Shown piece after piece: positions 1-7,457 of a DNA stretch of 12,268 nt. The translations under genes were made by a program, and so were the position numbers. The DNA lies in NCBI GenBank assembly GCA_002438345.1, contig DJUJ01000039.1:32983-45250 (forward strand). Direction: 5' to 3'. The notes under the pieces are model-generated. The model saw only the letters and a program-made list of their open reading frames with translations, searched no databases and was not told the origin of the DNA. The stretch's first letter is position 1. Each line of letters begins with the position of its first letter. The DNA comes from Paenibacillus sp. UBA6285. Lineage in GTDB: Bacteria > Bacillota > Bacilli > Paenibacillales > Paenibacillaceae.

Positions 1-140
1 TATTCTTCAACGGTGGATCACATGTAGGTGTATACATTGGTAACGGACAAATGGTTGACGCTCTCAATCCATCAGAAGGCATAAAACAGCGTGCAGTAAG
101 CTACATCAGCGGTTCTGTCACTGGCTATTATAGATACTAA
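1..140 (+). CDS. NlpC/P60-family cell wall peptidase, 3' end only
   Basis: This is the last 45 codons of a gene that begins before the window; the reading frame starts at base 3 and ends with TAA at 138-140. The translated tail contains the pattern SHVGVYIGNGQMVDA, which is the His-containing strand pair of NlpC/P60 cysteine peptidases. These enzymes cut peptide bonds in the peptidoglycan stem and act outside the membrane. The His of SHVGVY would be the second catalytic residue; the Cys lies outside the window. The third polar position, 12 residues after the His, is Asp here, whereas Spr-type enzymes have His. The domain ends the protein, so any signal peptide, LysM or SH3 repeats must be upstream. 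A terminator follows at once, so the gene ends its own transcript. Family assignment is firm; the exact gene is unknown. Confidence 0.85.
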   Translation, partial: FFNGGSHVGVYIGNGQMVDALNPSEGIKQRAVSYISGSVTGYYRY

Positions 141-146
141 TCCTAC

Positions 147-176
147 AAGTCTGGATCATTGATCCAGACTTTTTTT
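147..176 (+). terminator. Intrinsic terminator of the NlpC/P60 gene
   Basis: An 11- to 12-bp perfect stem (AGTCTGGATCA pairing with TGATCCAGACT, extended by an outer A-T pair) with a very small loop runs directly into seven T. It starts seven bases after the stop codon. It separates the NlpC/P60 transcript from the CHAP gene downstream. Confidence 0.9.
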
Positions 177-248
177 GATACATTTTGTCATCGAACTGTA
201 TTACTACTGGAATAAATGTAACCAAAGAAGTGTTTTTGCTCGCGTAAG

Positions 249-265
249 GTAACACTTGTATTACA
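249..265 (-). promoter_or_regulatory. WalR (YycF) binding box upstream of the CHAP gene
   Basis: Read on the minus strand the site is TGTAAT-ACAAG-TGTTAC. This matches every position of the published WalR consensus, two TGT(A/T)A(A/T/C) half sites separated by five bases. WalKR is the essential two-component system of low-GC Gram-positive bacteria that controls autolysin and CHAP/SsaA-type wall hydrolase genes. The box lies 78 bases before the start codon of exactly such a gene, in a 160-base intergenic gap. The match is seen directly; binding is inferred. Confidence 0.7.
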
Positions 266-299
266 AAACTATAACATTGGTTTAAACCCATTTTTATTA

Positions 300-308
300 T
301 GTTAAGAT
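300..308 (+). promoter_or_regulatory. Possible extended -10 element of the CHAP gene
   Basis: TGTTAAGAT reads as TGn followed by TAAGAT (4 of 6 matches to TATAAT). It lies about 35 bases before the start codon and about 35 bases downstream of the WalR box, a reasonable layout for an activator-dependent promoter. No good -35 is present at 17 bases; TTGGTT at 277-282 is 20 bases away. TATAAC at 270-275 and TATTAT at 295-300 are alternatives. Low certainty. Confidence 0.3.
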
Positions 309-342
309 TCAATAGCAAAAGAAACTTAAGGAGAACTTACAT

Positions 343-801
343 ATGAAGAAAATAATATTATCATTACTTACTATTATCATGTTTGTTTCAATTGCCGGTG
401 AGCTGAACGTCAAGCCAGTAAAAATGACTCATCAAGCTGAAGCCGCTACATATAGAAATCCAATTAAATATAAAGCAGCCAATTATTATAGCTGGGGGTC
501 ATGTGCTTATTATGCATTCAACCGCCGTGCACAAATGGGAAGATATGTATCAAACAAGTGGGGCAATGCAAGATATTGGGCAAGCAATGCATCACGTTCA
601 GGATATACAGTGAAGAGAAAACCTGTCTACGGTTCTGTAATGGTATCAACAGCAGGCTACTATGGACACGTAGCAGTCGTTGAACGCGTCTACCAAAGTG
701 GCAGCATACTGGTGTCAGAAATGAATTATCCGAGGCAAGGTGTGAAAACTTACCGCAAGTTATCCAAATCAAAAGCCGCACAATACAAATACATTTACTA
801 G
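343..801 (+). CDS. Secreted CHAP-domain wall hydrolase (SsaA-like), small and cationic
   Basis: The 152-residue product has a Sec signal peptide: two Lys, a hydrophobic core at about residues 4-18, and a likely signal peptidase cut after QAEA at residue 34. The remaining 118 residues are one CHAP domain, an amidase/endopeptidase fold that cuts peptidoglycan. The likely catalytic residues are Cys54 in WGSCAYYAFNRR, His109 in GHVAVVE and Glu126 in SEMNY. There is no LysM or SH3b anchor. The mature chain carries 20 Lys/Arg against 2 Glu and no Asp, and has 18 Tyr, so it may bind anionic wall polymers by charge. The ATG is chosen because TAAGGAG at 327-333 sits nine bases before it. A WalR box upstream suggests control together with other wall hydrolases. 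Similar stand-alone CHAP proteins (SsaA family) are common in staphylococci. Whether it is an amidase or an endopeptidase cannot be read from the sequence. Confidence 0.88.
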   Translation: MKKIILSLLTIIMFVSIAGELNVKPVKMTHQAEAATYRNPIKYKAANYYSWGSCAYYAFNRRAQMGRYVSNKWGNARYWASNASRSGYTVKRKPVYGSVMVSTAGYYGHVAVVERVYQSGSILVSEMNYPRQGVKTYRKLSKSKAAQYKYIY

Positions 802-810
802 TCAAATATC

Positions 811-843
811 ATCACAGCATCTGCTAAGAACAGATGCTGTGAT
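811..843 (+). terminator. Perfect 13-bp hairpin after the CHAP gene, likely terminator
   Basis: ATCACAGCATCTG and CAGATGCTGTGAT pair perfectly around a 7-base loop, starting nine bases after the stop codon. The downstream tract is TATTTGTTC, not a clean T run, so termination may be incomplete. It may also act as a 3' stabiliser for the CHAP mRNA. Confidence 0.65.
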
Positions 844-869
844 TATTTGTTCATTAATAGAGTGTTGAT

Positions 870-878
870 TGTTATAAT
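870..878 (+). promoter_or_regulatory. Extended -10 promoter of the thioredoxin-HD-csbA operon
   Basis: TGTTATAAT is a perfect TATAAT with the extended TGn motif. It lies 28 bases before the start codon of the first gene and just after the CHAP hairpin. The -35 region at 17 bases is TTCATT, which is weak, so the extended -10 probably carries recognition by the housekeeping sigma factor. Confidence 0.7.
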
Positions 879-906
879 GTAACCATATTATATTTGGAGG
901 GATATC

Positions 907-1446
907 ATGAAACGGTTCATGATTATTTTTTTTAGTGCTGCACTGCTTGCCGCTGCAGCTTACAGTGTATGGCAGGTAATGACCTTTGATGACGAATCAA
1001 GTCAAATAGCAGGTCATCCGCACTATTTGAACGGTAAAAACATATTGTCGATGGAATCCTATAATTCTGCAGGTCAGGCTCAGCCGCTGAAAGCGCAGCT
1101 GACAGGTGATATCAACATCATTAATTTCTGGGCATCGTGGTGTGAGCCTTGCAACCGGGAGATGCCTGAACTCATTGATTATTTCCATAACAAACCGAAT
1201 CATCTCCAGGTAATCGGAATGAACATTCAGGATGAACAGAAAAAACGAGACGCGTTCATTGACCAGTATCAACCGGATTATCCGATGTTGACAGCAGACG
1301 ATTCAGTCAGAAAACAATATAAGATCAATCATCTACCGACGACATTATTCGTAGATGATCAAGGAAATGTACTTAAGACGTATCTTGGTGAGCTGAATCA
1401 GCAAAAACTAAAACAGTTGATTGCACAAATTGAGGAGGGAACATAA
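907..1446 (+). CDS. Membrane-anchored TlpA/ResA-like thiol-disulfide oxidoreductase
   Basis: The 179-residue product starts with a short positive end and a hydrophobic stretch (about residues 4-23) with no clear cleavage site, so it is most likely an N-terminal anchor with the rest outside the membrane. From about residue 60 it is a thioredoxin fold: NFWASWCEPCNREMPEL gives the active site Cys79-Glu-Pro-Cys82, and HLPTTLFV gives the cis-Pro at 144. The insertion with PDYPML between the active site and the cis-Pro is typical of ResA/TlpA/CcmG proteins. Family members reduce disulfides in exported proteins, for example apocytochrome c in the case of ResA. No cytochrome maturation gene is present here, so the partner is unknown. 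GGAGGG at 896-901 precedes the ATG by five bases. The stop codon overlaps the next ATG by one base (TAATG), so the two are translationally coupled. Confidence 0.88.
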   Translation: MKRFMIIFFSAALLAAAAYSVWQVMTFDDESSQIAGHPHYLNGKNILSMESYNSAGQAQPLKAQLTGDINIINFWASWCEPCNREMPELIDYFHNKPNHLQVIGMNIQDEQKKRDAFIDQYQPDYPMLTADDSVRKQYKINHLPTTLFVDDQGNVLKTYLGELNQQKLKQLIAQIEEGT

Positions 1447-2087
1447 TGGGAGTCCATCAATATTTCAAAAGCTTATCTGATCTTGAAAAGCTCGTGCGCT
1501 GTCCTGGAAAGTTTAAATATCATGAGCATAACGTGGCGAGCCATTCATTCAAAGTGACAAAGATTGCGCAGTATTTAGGTACGGTAGAAGAATATCACGG
1601 CAATACAATCGACTGGAAAAAACTCTATGAAAAAGCCTTGAATCATGATTATCCGGAAATCTTCACTGGAGATATTAAAACACCTGTCAAATATGCTTCC
1701 AAAGAATTGAAACAGCTGTTCAATGAAGTGGAAGAACAGATGATTCATAAATTTATAGTGACGGAATTTCCTCCTGAGTATCAGGATATTTATCACAGTC
1801 GCCTGCAGGAAGGAAAAGATGATACGCTGGAAGGTCAGATTTTATCTGTAGCTGATAAGATTGACCTGCTGTATGAGTCGTTCGGTGAAATTCAAAAAAG
1901 AAATCCAGAACCATTGTTCTTCGAAATATATGAGAAAAGTTTGAAGACGATCATACAGTTCGATCATCTTGTGTCCGTTCAGGACTTTTTGGATAATATT
2001 GTCCCGGAAATGCTTGAGGAGAAATTTATTCCACGATCAGAGCTGAGAGAAATTACGCATGCCATTCTGGATAAGGAGGATTCTTGA
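1446..2087 (+). CDS. HD-domain hydrolase, YfbR-like (5'-deoxynucleotidase family)
   Basis: The 213-residue product aligns by eye with Escherichia coli YfbR, a metal-dependent 5'-deoxynucleotidase that releases phosphate from dNMPs. The metal and catalytic set is complete: His33 (VASHSFKV), His67-Asp68 (ALNHDYPEI), Glu71, Asp76 (TGDIKTPVKY) and Asp137 (SVADKIDLL). Arg18 of YfbR is also kept. YfbR has Trp19 beside it, a residue in the substrate pocket as I recall, and this protein has Cys19, so substrate choice may differ. No signal peptide or membrane segment is seen; it is cytosolic. GAGGAGG at 1432-1438 inside the 3' end of the upstream gene serves as the ribosome binding site. It lies between an extracytoplasmic thioredoxin and CsbA, which says little about its job. 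HD-hydrolase membership is secure; dNMP activity is inferred. Confidence 0.85.
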   Translation: MGVHQYFKSLSDLEKLVRCPGKFKYHEHNVASHSFKVTKIAQYLGTVEEYHGNTIDWKKLYEKALNHDYPEIFTGDIKTPVKYASKELKQLFNEVEEQMIHKFIVTEFPPEYQDIYHSRLQEGKDDTLEGQILSVADKIDLLYESFGEIQKRNPEPLFFEIYEKSLKTIIQFDHLVSVQDFLDNIVPEMLEEKFIPRSELREITHAILDKEDS

Positions 2088-2309
2088 GTGACGTGGTACG
2101 TTCTTGCTCTATTTTTACCTGCATTAATGGTTGTAGTCTTCAGTATGGCCGTCAGAAATAAATATACGGGCTTGCTGCTTGCCACTGTTGTGATTGGTGT
2201 ATCTGTCTATAAAGGATTCTTTCATTCAGAGATGATTGTCTTTATCGATACGATGTCATTAATTATCGGTTATCTTCTAGTGGATTGGTTTCGTCTGCAT
2301 GAATCATGA
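2088..2309 (+). CDS. csbA: CsbA-family small membrane protein
   Basis: The 73-residue product is nearly all hydrophobic, with probable membrane segments at about residues 2-20, 27-43 and 50-66 and a short charged end (DWFRLHES). Size, three-segment pattern and position just before uvrBA match CsbA (DUF2198), a protein of unknown function first found as a sigma-B controlled gene in Bacillus subtilis. The start is GTG, directly after the TGA of the HD gene with no gap, and AAGGAGG at 2073-2079 is eight bases upstream. I see no sigma-B type promoter in the preceding coding DNA, so here it is probably transcribed only with the two upstream genes. The family call rests on size, hydropathy and synteny, because the sequence is short. 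Confidence 0.78.
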   Translation: MTWYVLALFLPALMVVVFSMAVRNKYTGLLLATVVIGVSVYKGFFHSEMIVFIDTMSLIIGYLLVDWFRLHES

Positions 2310-2318
2310 TCGATATTT

Positions 2319-2353
2319 CGTGGTCTTCTAATGCTTGAGAAGGCCGCGTTTTT
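2319..2353 (+). terminator. Intrinsic terminator of the csbA operon
   Basis: CGTGGTCTTCT pairs with AGAAGGCCGCG as an 11-bp stem with two G-U pairs around an 8-base loop, and five T follow. It starts ten bases after the csbA stop and separates this operon from uvrBA. Confidence 0.85.
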
Positions 2354-2437
2354 GTGTTGTATATTGTTGCTGGTTATCTAATGAGGGTACAGTATAGAAG
2401 CGTACTAAACAGACAAGCGGCATATCTCTAGTGTCTA

Positions 2438-2451
2438 CGAACAAATGTTTG
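2438..2451 (+). promoter_or_regulatory. LexA (SOS) operator of uvrBA
   Basis: CGAACAAATGTTTG matches 13 of 14 positions of the Gram-positive SOS box CGAACRNRYGTTYC, and the dyad extends outward as TAC...GTA. It lies 48 bases before the uvrB start and overlaps the start of the likely -35 element. Bound LexA would therefore block RNA polymerase until DNA damage triggers its self-cleavage. Confidence 0.9.
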
Positions 2452-2478
2452 TACCTGTATGAAATATTTTGATAAAAT
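2449..2478 (+). promoter_or_regulatory. Promoter of uvrBA
   Basis: TTGTAC (2449-2454) and TAAAAT (2473-2478, 5 of 6 to consensus) are 18 bases apart. The -35 is only half matched and shares its first three bases with the LexA box. The transcript would start near 2485, giving a very short leader. GATAAA at 2471-2476 is the alternative -10. Confidence 0.55.
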
Positions 2479-2486
2479 AAATAACA

Positions 2487-2497
2487 AAAGGGGGGGG
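2487..2497 (+). promoter_or_regulatory. uvrB ribosome binding site inside a run of eight G
   Basis: AAAGGGGGGGG precedes the uvrB start codon by one base. The usable Shine-Dalgarno part is AAAGGGGG, giving about 4-6 bases of effective spacing to the ATG at 2499 or the ATG at 2502. A G run of this length is unusual here; the other ribosome binding sites in the window are AGGAGG or AAGGA types. Confidence 0.7.
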
Positions 2498-2498
2498 T

Positions 2499-4478
2499 AT
2501 GATGGAACAACATCCATTTAAGATACACTCAGAATTTAAGCCTTCGGGAGATCAGCCAGAGGCCATCAAACAGCTTGTAAAGGGTATCAAGGAAGGTAAG
2601 AGACATCAGACACTCCTTGGTGCAACAGGAACAGGTAAAACATTTACGATGAGCAATGTGATTCAGCAGGTAGGTAAGCCGACATTGATCATCGCTCACA
2701 ATAAAACACTTGCTGGACAGTTATACAGTGAGTTCAAAGAATTTTTTCCTGAGAACAGAGTGGAATACTTTGTCAGCTATTATGATTATTATCAACCAGA
2801 AGCGTATGTCCCTTCAACGGATACATTTATCGAGAAAGATGCTTCAATCAATGACGAGATTGACAAACTTCGGCATTCTGCGACCAGTGCATTGTTTGAA
2901 AGAAACGATGTCATTGTCATCTCATCTGTCAGCTGTATTTATGGTCTCGGGAATCCGGAAGAATATAAGGACATGGTTGTCAGTGTGCGTGTCGGAATGG
3001 AGATGGAACGTAATACGCTGCTGCGTAAGCTCGTGGACGTGCAGTATACAAGAAACGATATAGATTTCCATCGTGGGACGTTCAGAGTGAGAGGGGATGT
3101 TGTTGAGATCTTCCCTGCTTCACGTGATGAACAGTGTATTAGAATTGAGTTTTTTGGTGATGAGATTGAACGAATTCGTGAAATCAATTATTTAACAGGT
3201 GAAGTATTAAAAGAGCGCGAACACTTTGCTATTTTCCCTGCGAGTCACTTCGTTACCCGTGAAGAAAAGATGACTCTTGCGATAGAACGTATAGAACGCG
3301 AACTGGAAGAGCAGCTCAAAGTATTCAGAGCTGAAAATAAACTGCTTGAAGCACAGCGACTTGAACAACGGACTAATTATGATCTTGAAATGATGCGCGA
3401 AATGGGATTCTGTTCCGGTATCGAAAATTATTCTGTCCATCTTACATTGCGCCCTAAAGGTTCAACACCGTATACACTTCTTGATTATTTCGGTGATGAT
3501 TGGTTGATTATGATTGATGAATCACATGTCAGTCTGCCGCAGGTGCGCGGGATGTACAATGGTGACCAGGCCAGAAAAAAAGTGCTCGTAGAACATGGCT
3601 TCAGACTGCCAAGCGCTCTTGATAACCGGCCATTGACATTTGATGAATTTGATGAGAAAGCTAAACAGTTTGTCTATGTTTCGGCAACACCTGGTCCATA
3701 TGAGATTGAGCATACTGATGAGATGGTGGAGCAGATTATTCGTCCGACTGGACTGCTTGATCCGGTCGTAGAAGTCAGAAAATCTGAGCATCAGATTGAT
3801 GACTTAATGGAAGAAATTCAGCAGCGTGTCACAAAAAATGAACGTGTGCTGATCACGACATTAACTAAGAAAATGAGTGAAGATTTAACCACTTACTTAA
3901 AAGAAGCGGGTGTCAAAGTCAACTATCTTCATTCAGAGATCAAGACATTGGAACGTATTGAAATCATTCGTGATCTTCGCATGGGTGTCTATGATGTATT
4001 GATCGGTATTAATTTACTGAGAGAAGGGCTTGATATCCCGGAAGTATCCCTTGTAGCTATTCTGGATGCTGATAAAGAAGGTTTCCTCCGCTCTGAACGG
4101 TCATTGATCCAAACGATTGGCCGCGCCGCTCGTAATGAACACGGCAAGGTAATCATGTATGCAGATAAAATCACGCGTTCGATGGAAATAGCATTGAGTG
4201 AAACAAAACGCCGACGTGAAACTCAGCAGGCTTATAACGAAGCGCACGGTATTACACCGACGACGATCAATAAGAAAATTCGGGATGTCATCAGTGCTAC
4301 TGTTGAAACTGACGAGACTGAAGCACCAAAGAAAACGAAGAAGAAATTAACTAAGAAAGAACGCCAGCAGACTATTGAACGTATTGAGCATGAAATGAAA
4401 GAAGCAGCTAAAGCGCTTGATTTTGAACGTGCGACTGAACTGCGTGACATTCTGTTTGAACTTAAGGCTGAAGGGTGA
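2499..4478 (+). CDS. uvrB: UvrB, excinuclease ABC subunit B
   Basis: UvrB is the damage-verifying helicase-like subunit of nucleotide excision repair. UvrA loads it on DNA and it then recruits UvrC for incision. The 659-residue chain is full length for the family. Walker A is GATGTGKT at 41-48. The beta-hairpin that locks onto the lesion is the Tyr-rich stretch around 92-103 ([10 protein letters not shown]). The motif II box is DESH at 340-343, and helicase motif VI is QTIGRAAR at 538-545. The C-terminal UVR coiled-coil, which binds UvrC and UvrA, is at about 622-657 ([16 protein letters not shown]). ATG-ATG offers two starts; 2499 is taken as the first, but 2502 is equally possible. A LexA box upstream and uvrA four bases downstream show an SOS-controlled uvrBA operon. 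Nothing is broken or missing. Confidence 0.98.
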   Translation: MMEQHPFKIHSEFKPSGDQPEAIKQLVKGIKEGKRHQTLLGATGTGKTFTMSNVIQQVGKPTLIIAHNKTLAGQLYSEFKEFFPENRVEYFVSYYDYYQPEAYVPSTDTFIEKDASINDEIDKLRHSATSALFERNDVIVISSVSCIYGLGNPEEYKDMVVSVRVGMEMERNTLLRKLVDVQYTRNDIDFHRGTFRVRGDVVEIFPASRDEQCIRIEFFGDEIERIREINYLTGEVLKEREHFAIFPASHFVTREEKMTLAIERIERELEEQLKVFRAENKLLEAQRLEQRTNYDLEMMREMGFCSGIENYSVHLTLRPKGSTPYTLLDYFGDDWLIMIDESHVSLPQVRGMYNGDQARKKVLVEHGFRLPSALDNRPLTFDEFDEKAKQFVYVSATPGPYEIEHTDEMVEQIIRPTGLLDPVVEVRKSEHQIDDLMEEIQQRVTKNERVLITTLTKKMSEDLTTYLKEAGVKVNYLHSEIKTLERIEIIRDLRMGVYDVLIGINLLREGLDIPEVSLVAILDADKEGFLRSERSLIQTIGRAARNEHGKVIMYADKITRSMEIALSETKRRRETQQAYNEAHGITPTTINKKIRDVISATVETDETEAPKKTKKKLTKKERQQTIERIEHEMKEAAKALDFERATELRDILFELKAEG

Positions 4479-4482
4479 GACC

Positions 4483-7320
4483 ATGAAGAATAAAGAGATT
4501 GTAGTCAAAGGTGCAAGAGCCCATAACTTAAAAAATGTAGACATTACGATACCGAGAGATAAACTGGTTGTGATGACCGGGTTGTCTGGATCCGGTAAAT
4601 CTAGTCTTGCATTCGATACGATATATGCAGAAGGACAGAGGCGTTATGTTGAATCACTCAGCGCCTATGCAAGACAGTTTTTAGGGCAGATGGACAAACC
4701 AGATGTGGATACAATAGAAGGATTGTCACCGGCCATTTCCATCGATCAGAAAACGACAAGCAATAATCCTCGTAGTACAGTGGCGACAGTAACGGAAATC
4801 TATGATTACTTAAGACTGTTGTTTGCCAGAATCGGTACGCCGTACTGTCCGATACATGATATTAAGATTGAATCACAGACCATCCAGCAAATGGTTGACC
4901 ATGTGATGACACTTGAAGAGCGGACGAAGATTCAAGTCATTGCGCCGCTCGTGAGAGGCCGTAAAGGAACGCATAAGAAGTTAATAGAAGACATCGGTAA
5001 AAAGGGGTATGCACGACTGAGAATTGATGGAGAGATGTATGATGTCAGCGATGACATTGACCTCGCTAAAACACATGCGCATGATATTGATGTGGTAGTT
5101 GATAGACTGGTTGTTAAACACGGTATTGAAACCAGACTGGCAGATTCTCTAGAGAATGCGCTGCAGCTTGCAGATGGAAATGCCTTGATCGATGTCATCG
5201 GTGAGCAAGAAATTAAATTCTCAGAACATCATGCATGCCCGGTTTGCGGTTTCTCCATTGATAAGCTTGAACCACGTATGTTTTCATTCAACAGTCCGTT
5301 CGGTGCATGTCCGGATTGTGATGGATTAGGGACTAAGTTGACCGTAGATGTCAGCCTTGTCGTACCTGACGAATCTAAAAGCCTGCAGGACGGTGCTCTT
5401 GTTCCATGGCAGCCGATCAGTTCTGAATATTATCCGAATTTGCTGAAGCAGGCATGTAAACATTATAAGATTAATATGAAGAAACCGTTCAAAGATCTGA
5501 CAGATAAAGAGCGCCACATCATTCTTTACGGCGGCGATGACACGATCGCTTTCAAGTTTAAGCAGGACAACGGTGTCAGCCGTACAAGAAGTATGAAATT
5601 TGAAGGGATCGTCAATAATATTGAACGTCGCTTCAAAGAAACGCCGTCTGAATATACAAGAGAACAGATGCGTAAATATATGGCAGATGAAACATGCGAG
5701 ACATGTCATGGGTATCGTCTGAATGAACAGGCTATGGCTGTAAAGATTAACGAAGAACATATCGGGCAGACTGTTCTGCGTTCCATAGGTGAATCTGTTG
5801 AATATTTTGATTCGTTAGTATTGACTGAGAAAGAACAGACGATTGCTAATTTAATCCTAAAAGAAATCACAGAACGTCTATCATTCTTGAATAACGTGGG
5901 ACTTGAGTATTTGACGCTAAACCGTATGGCAGGATCACTATCAGGTGGAGAAGCGCAGAGAATTCGGCTGGCAACACAGATCGGTTCGCGACTGACCGGT
6001 GTCCTCTATATTCTTGATGAACCATCCATCGGCTTACATCAACGGGATAATGACCGGTTAATACAAACACTGCAGTCAATGCGTGACATGGGTAATACAC
6101 TTATTGTCGTTGAACACGATGAAGATACTATGCTTGCTGCGGATTATTTGATCGATATTGGACCTGGAGCGGGCGTCCACGGAGGAGAAGTAGTGTCTCA
6201 AGGAACTCCGAAGCAGGTCATGAAAGACAAGAAATCTTTGACCGGACAATATTTGAGCGGTAAGAAGAAAATTGAACTGCCGGAGACCCGCCGTCAACCT
6301 GATGGCCGCTATATATCTGTCAGAGGGGCAACAAGCAATAATCTGAAACATGTTGATGTAGATATACCTCTTGGAATGATGACTGTTGTAACAGGTGTTT
6401 CAGGATCTGGTAAGAGTACACTGATCAATGACGTACTCTACAAAGGGCTGGCACAGAAAATTTATAAGGCTAAGGCAAAACCAGGACCGCACCAGTCCAT
6501 TGAAGGGGCAGAGCATATTGAGAAAATCATTGATATTGATCAGTCGCCTATCGGCCGGACGCCGCGTTCCAATCCCGCAACATATACGGGTGTGTTCGAT
6601 GATATCCGCGACGTCTTCAGTCAGACAAATGAAGCTAAATTAAGAGGATACCAAAAAGGCCGCTTTAGTTTCAATGTTAAGGGCGGAAGATGCGAGGCAT
6701 GTCGTGGAGACGGTATCATTAAGATAGAGATGCACTTTCTGCCTGATGTCTATGTACCGTGTGAAGTATGTGACGGCAAGCGTTATAACCGTGAAACACT
6801 TGAAGTGACTTACAAAGACAAAAATATATCAGATGTACTCGATATGACGGTTGAAGACGGCTATCATTTCTTCGAAAATATTCCGAAAATCAACCGCAAA
6901 CTGAAAACAATTGTCGATGTGGGTCTCGGTTATATCAAGATGGGGCAGCCGGCGACGACGTTATCAGGCGGAGAAGCGCAGCGTGTAAAACTTGCTTCAG
7001 AACTTCATCGACGCTCCAATGGTAAATCACTTTATATTCTGGATGAGCCGACAACAGGACTGCATGTAGATGACGTAGCAAGGCTGCTCAAAGTATTGCA
7101 TCAACTCGTAGAAAATGGTGATACTGTCATCATCATTGAACATAATTTAGACGTGATTAAAACTGCAGATCATATCATTGATTTAGGACCAGAAGGTGGT
7201 GCGGGCGGTGGAACAATCATTGCCGAAGGAACACCTGAAGTCATTATGGAGACGAAAGAATCGTATACAGGACAATATTTAAAGCAGCTGGTTGAACGTG
7301 TACATAAGCAGTTCAACTGA
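4483..7320 (+). CDS. uvrA: UvrA, excinuclease ABC subunit A
   Basis: UvrA is the ABC-type ATPase dimer that finds distorted DNA and hands it to UvrB. The 945-residue chain has all expected parts. The first Walker A is GLSGSGKS at 33-40. The first zinc finger has Cys252, 255, 276 and 279. The first signature is LSGGEAQ at 486-492, with Walker B LYILDEPS at 508-515. The second Walker A is GVSGSGKS at 638-645, and the second zinc finger, the DNA-reading one, has Cys737, 740, 760 and 763. The second signature is LSGGEAQ from 827, with Walker B LYILDEPT from 850. The ATG at 4483 is chosen over an in-frame one at 4417 because it follows GAAGGG, starts at the usual UvrA N-terminus and leaves four bases after uvrB. 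The longer form would overlap uvrB by 62 bases without a reason. It shares the LexA-controlled uvrB promoter and ends at a strong terminator. Confidence 0.98.
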   Translation: MKNKEIVVKGARAHNLKNVDITIPRDKLVVMTGLSGSGKSSLAFDTIYAEGQRRYVESLSAYARQFLGQMDKPDVDTIEGLSPAISIDQKTTSNNPRSTVATVTEIYDYLRLLFARIGTPYCPIHDIKIESQTIQQMVDHVMTLEERTKIQVIAPLVRGRKGTHKKLIEDIGKKGYARLRIDGEMYDVSDDIDLAKTHAHDIDVVVDRLVVKHGIETRLADSLENALQLADGNALIDVIGEQEIKFSEHHACPVCGFSIDKLEPRMFSFNSPFGACPDCDGLGTKLTVDVSLVVPDESKSLQDGALVPWQPISSEYYPNLLKQACKHYKINMKKPFKDLTDKERHIILYGGDDTIAFKFKQDNGVSRTRSMKFEGIVNNIERRFKETPSEYTREQMRKYMADETCETCHGYRLNEQAMAVKINEEHIGQTVLRSIGESVEYFDSLVLTEKEQTIANLILKEITERLSFLNNVGLEYLTLNRMAGSLSGGEAQRIRLATQIGSRLTGVLYILDEPSIGLHQRDNDRLIQTLQSMRDMGNTLIVVEHDEDTMLAADYLIDIGPGAGVHGGEVVSQGTPKQVMKDKKSLTGQYLSGKKKIELPETRRQPDGRYISVRGATSNNLKHVDVDIPLGMMTVVTGVSGSGKSTLINDVLYKGLAQKIYKAKAKPGPHQSIEGAEHIEKIIDIDQSPIGRTPRSNPATYTGVFDDIRDVFSQTNEAKLRGYQKGRFSFNVKGGRCEACRGDGIIKIEMHFLPDVYVPCEVCDGKRYNRETLEVTYKDKNISDVLDMTVEDGYHFFENIPKINRKLKTIVDVGLGYIKMGQPATTLSGGEAQRVKLASELHRRSNGKSLYILDEPTTGLHVDDVARLLKVLHQLVENGDTVIIIEHNLDVIKTADHIIDLGPEGGAGGGTIIAEGTPEVIMETKESYTGQYLKQLVERVHKQFN

Positions 7321-7358
7321 TAGGTTATGTTGAATAAAGTAGACGAATAGAATGATAT

Positions 7359-7393
7359 AAGTGCTGGAACAACATAGGTTTCAGCACTTTTTT
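7359..7393 (+). terminator. Intrinsic terminator of uvrBA
   Basis: AAGTGCTGGAAC pairs with GTTTCAGCACTT (12 bp, one G-U) around a 7-base loop, and the stem ends in six T. It lies 38 bases after the uvrA stop and separates the SOS operon from hprK. Confidence 0.9.
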
Positions 7394-7427
7394 ATGTCAA
7401 AGTATAGAATACGATAAGTGGAGACGA

Positions 7428-7457
7428 CCGCTCTTCATTTCATTGTAATTAGAGCGG
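7428..7457. repeat. Inverted repeat overlapping the hprK -35 region
   Basis: CCGCTCT and AGAGCGG form a perfect 7-bp inverted repeat with a 16-base spacer. The right part of the spacer holds the proposed -35 element TTGTAA, and the right arm lies in the promoter spacer. It has no T run, so it is not a terminator. It could be an operator, or chance. Confidence 0.5.

Noticed and set aside
280..308. Sigma-B type promoter before the CHAP gene (GTTTAA at 280-285)
   Set aside because: No GGGTAT-like -10 follows at 12-15 bases. The GTTTAA is part of a short palindrome GGTTTAAACC and is likely chance.
118..318. A 66-codon minus-strand open frame in the gap before the CHAP gene
   Set aside because: It runs through the NlpC/P60 terminator and the WalR box, has no convincing ribosome binding site, and shows no known domain.
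2373..2390. Sigma-B type promoter before uvrB (GTTATC ... GGGTAC)
   Set aside because: The two parts are only six bases apart, far too close for the 12-15 base spacing.
2328..2528. A 66-codon minus-strand open frame across the uvrB promoter
   Set aside because: It covers the csbA terminator, the LexA box and the start of uvrB. The translation shows no domain, and regulatory sites explain the region better.
4417..4482. N-terminal extension of uvrA starting at the in-frame ATG 4417
   Set aside because: It would overlap uvrB by 62 bases, lacks a ribosome binding site, and adds 22 residues not expected in UvrA. The ATG at 4483 has GAAGGG upstream and the usual UvrA start.
5326..5760. A 144-codon open frame on the minus strand inside uvrA
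   Set aside because: It is antisense to a fully conserved coding sequence, has no recognisable domain or ribosome binding site, and its low-complexity Cys/Phe/Ile-rich translation is typical of a shadow frame.
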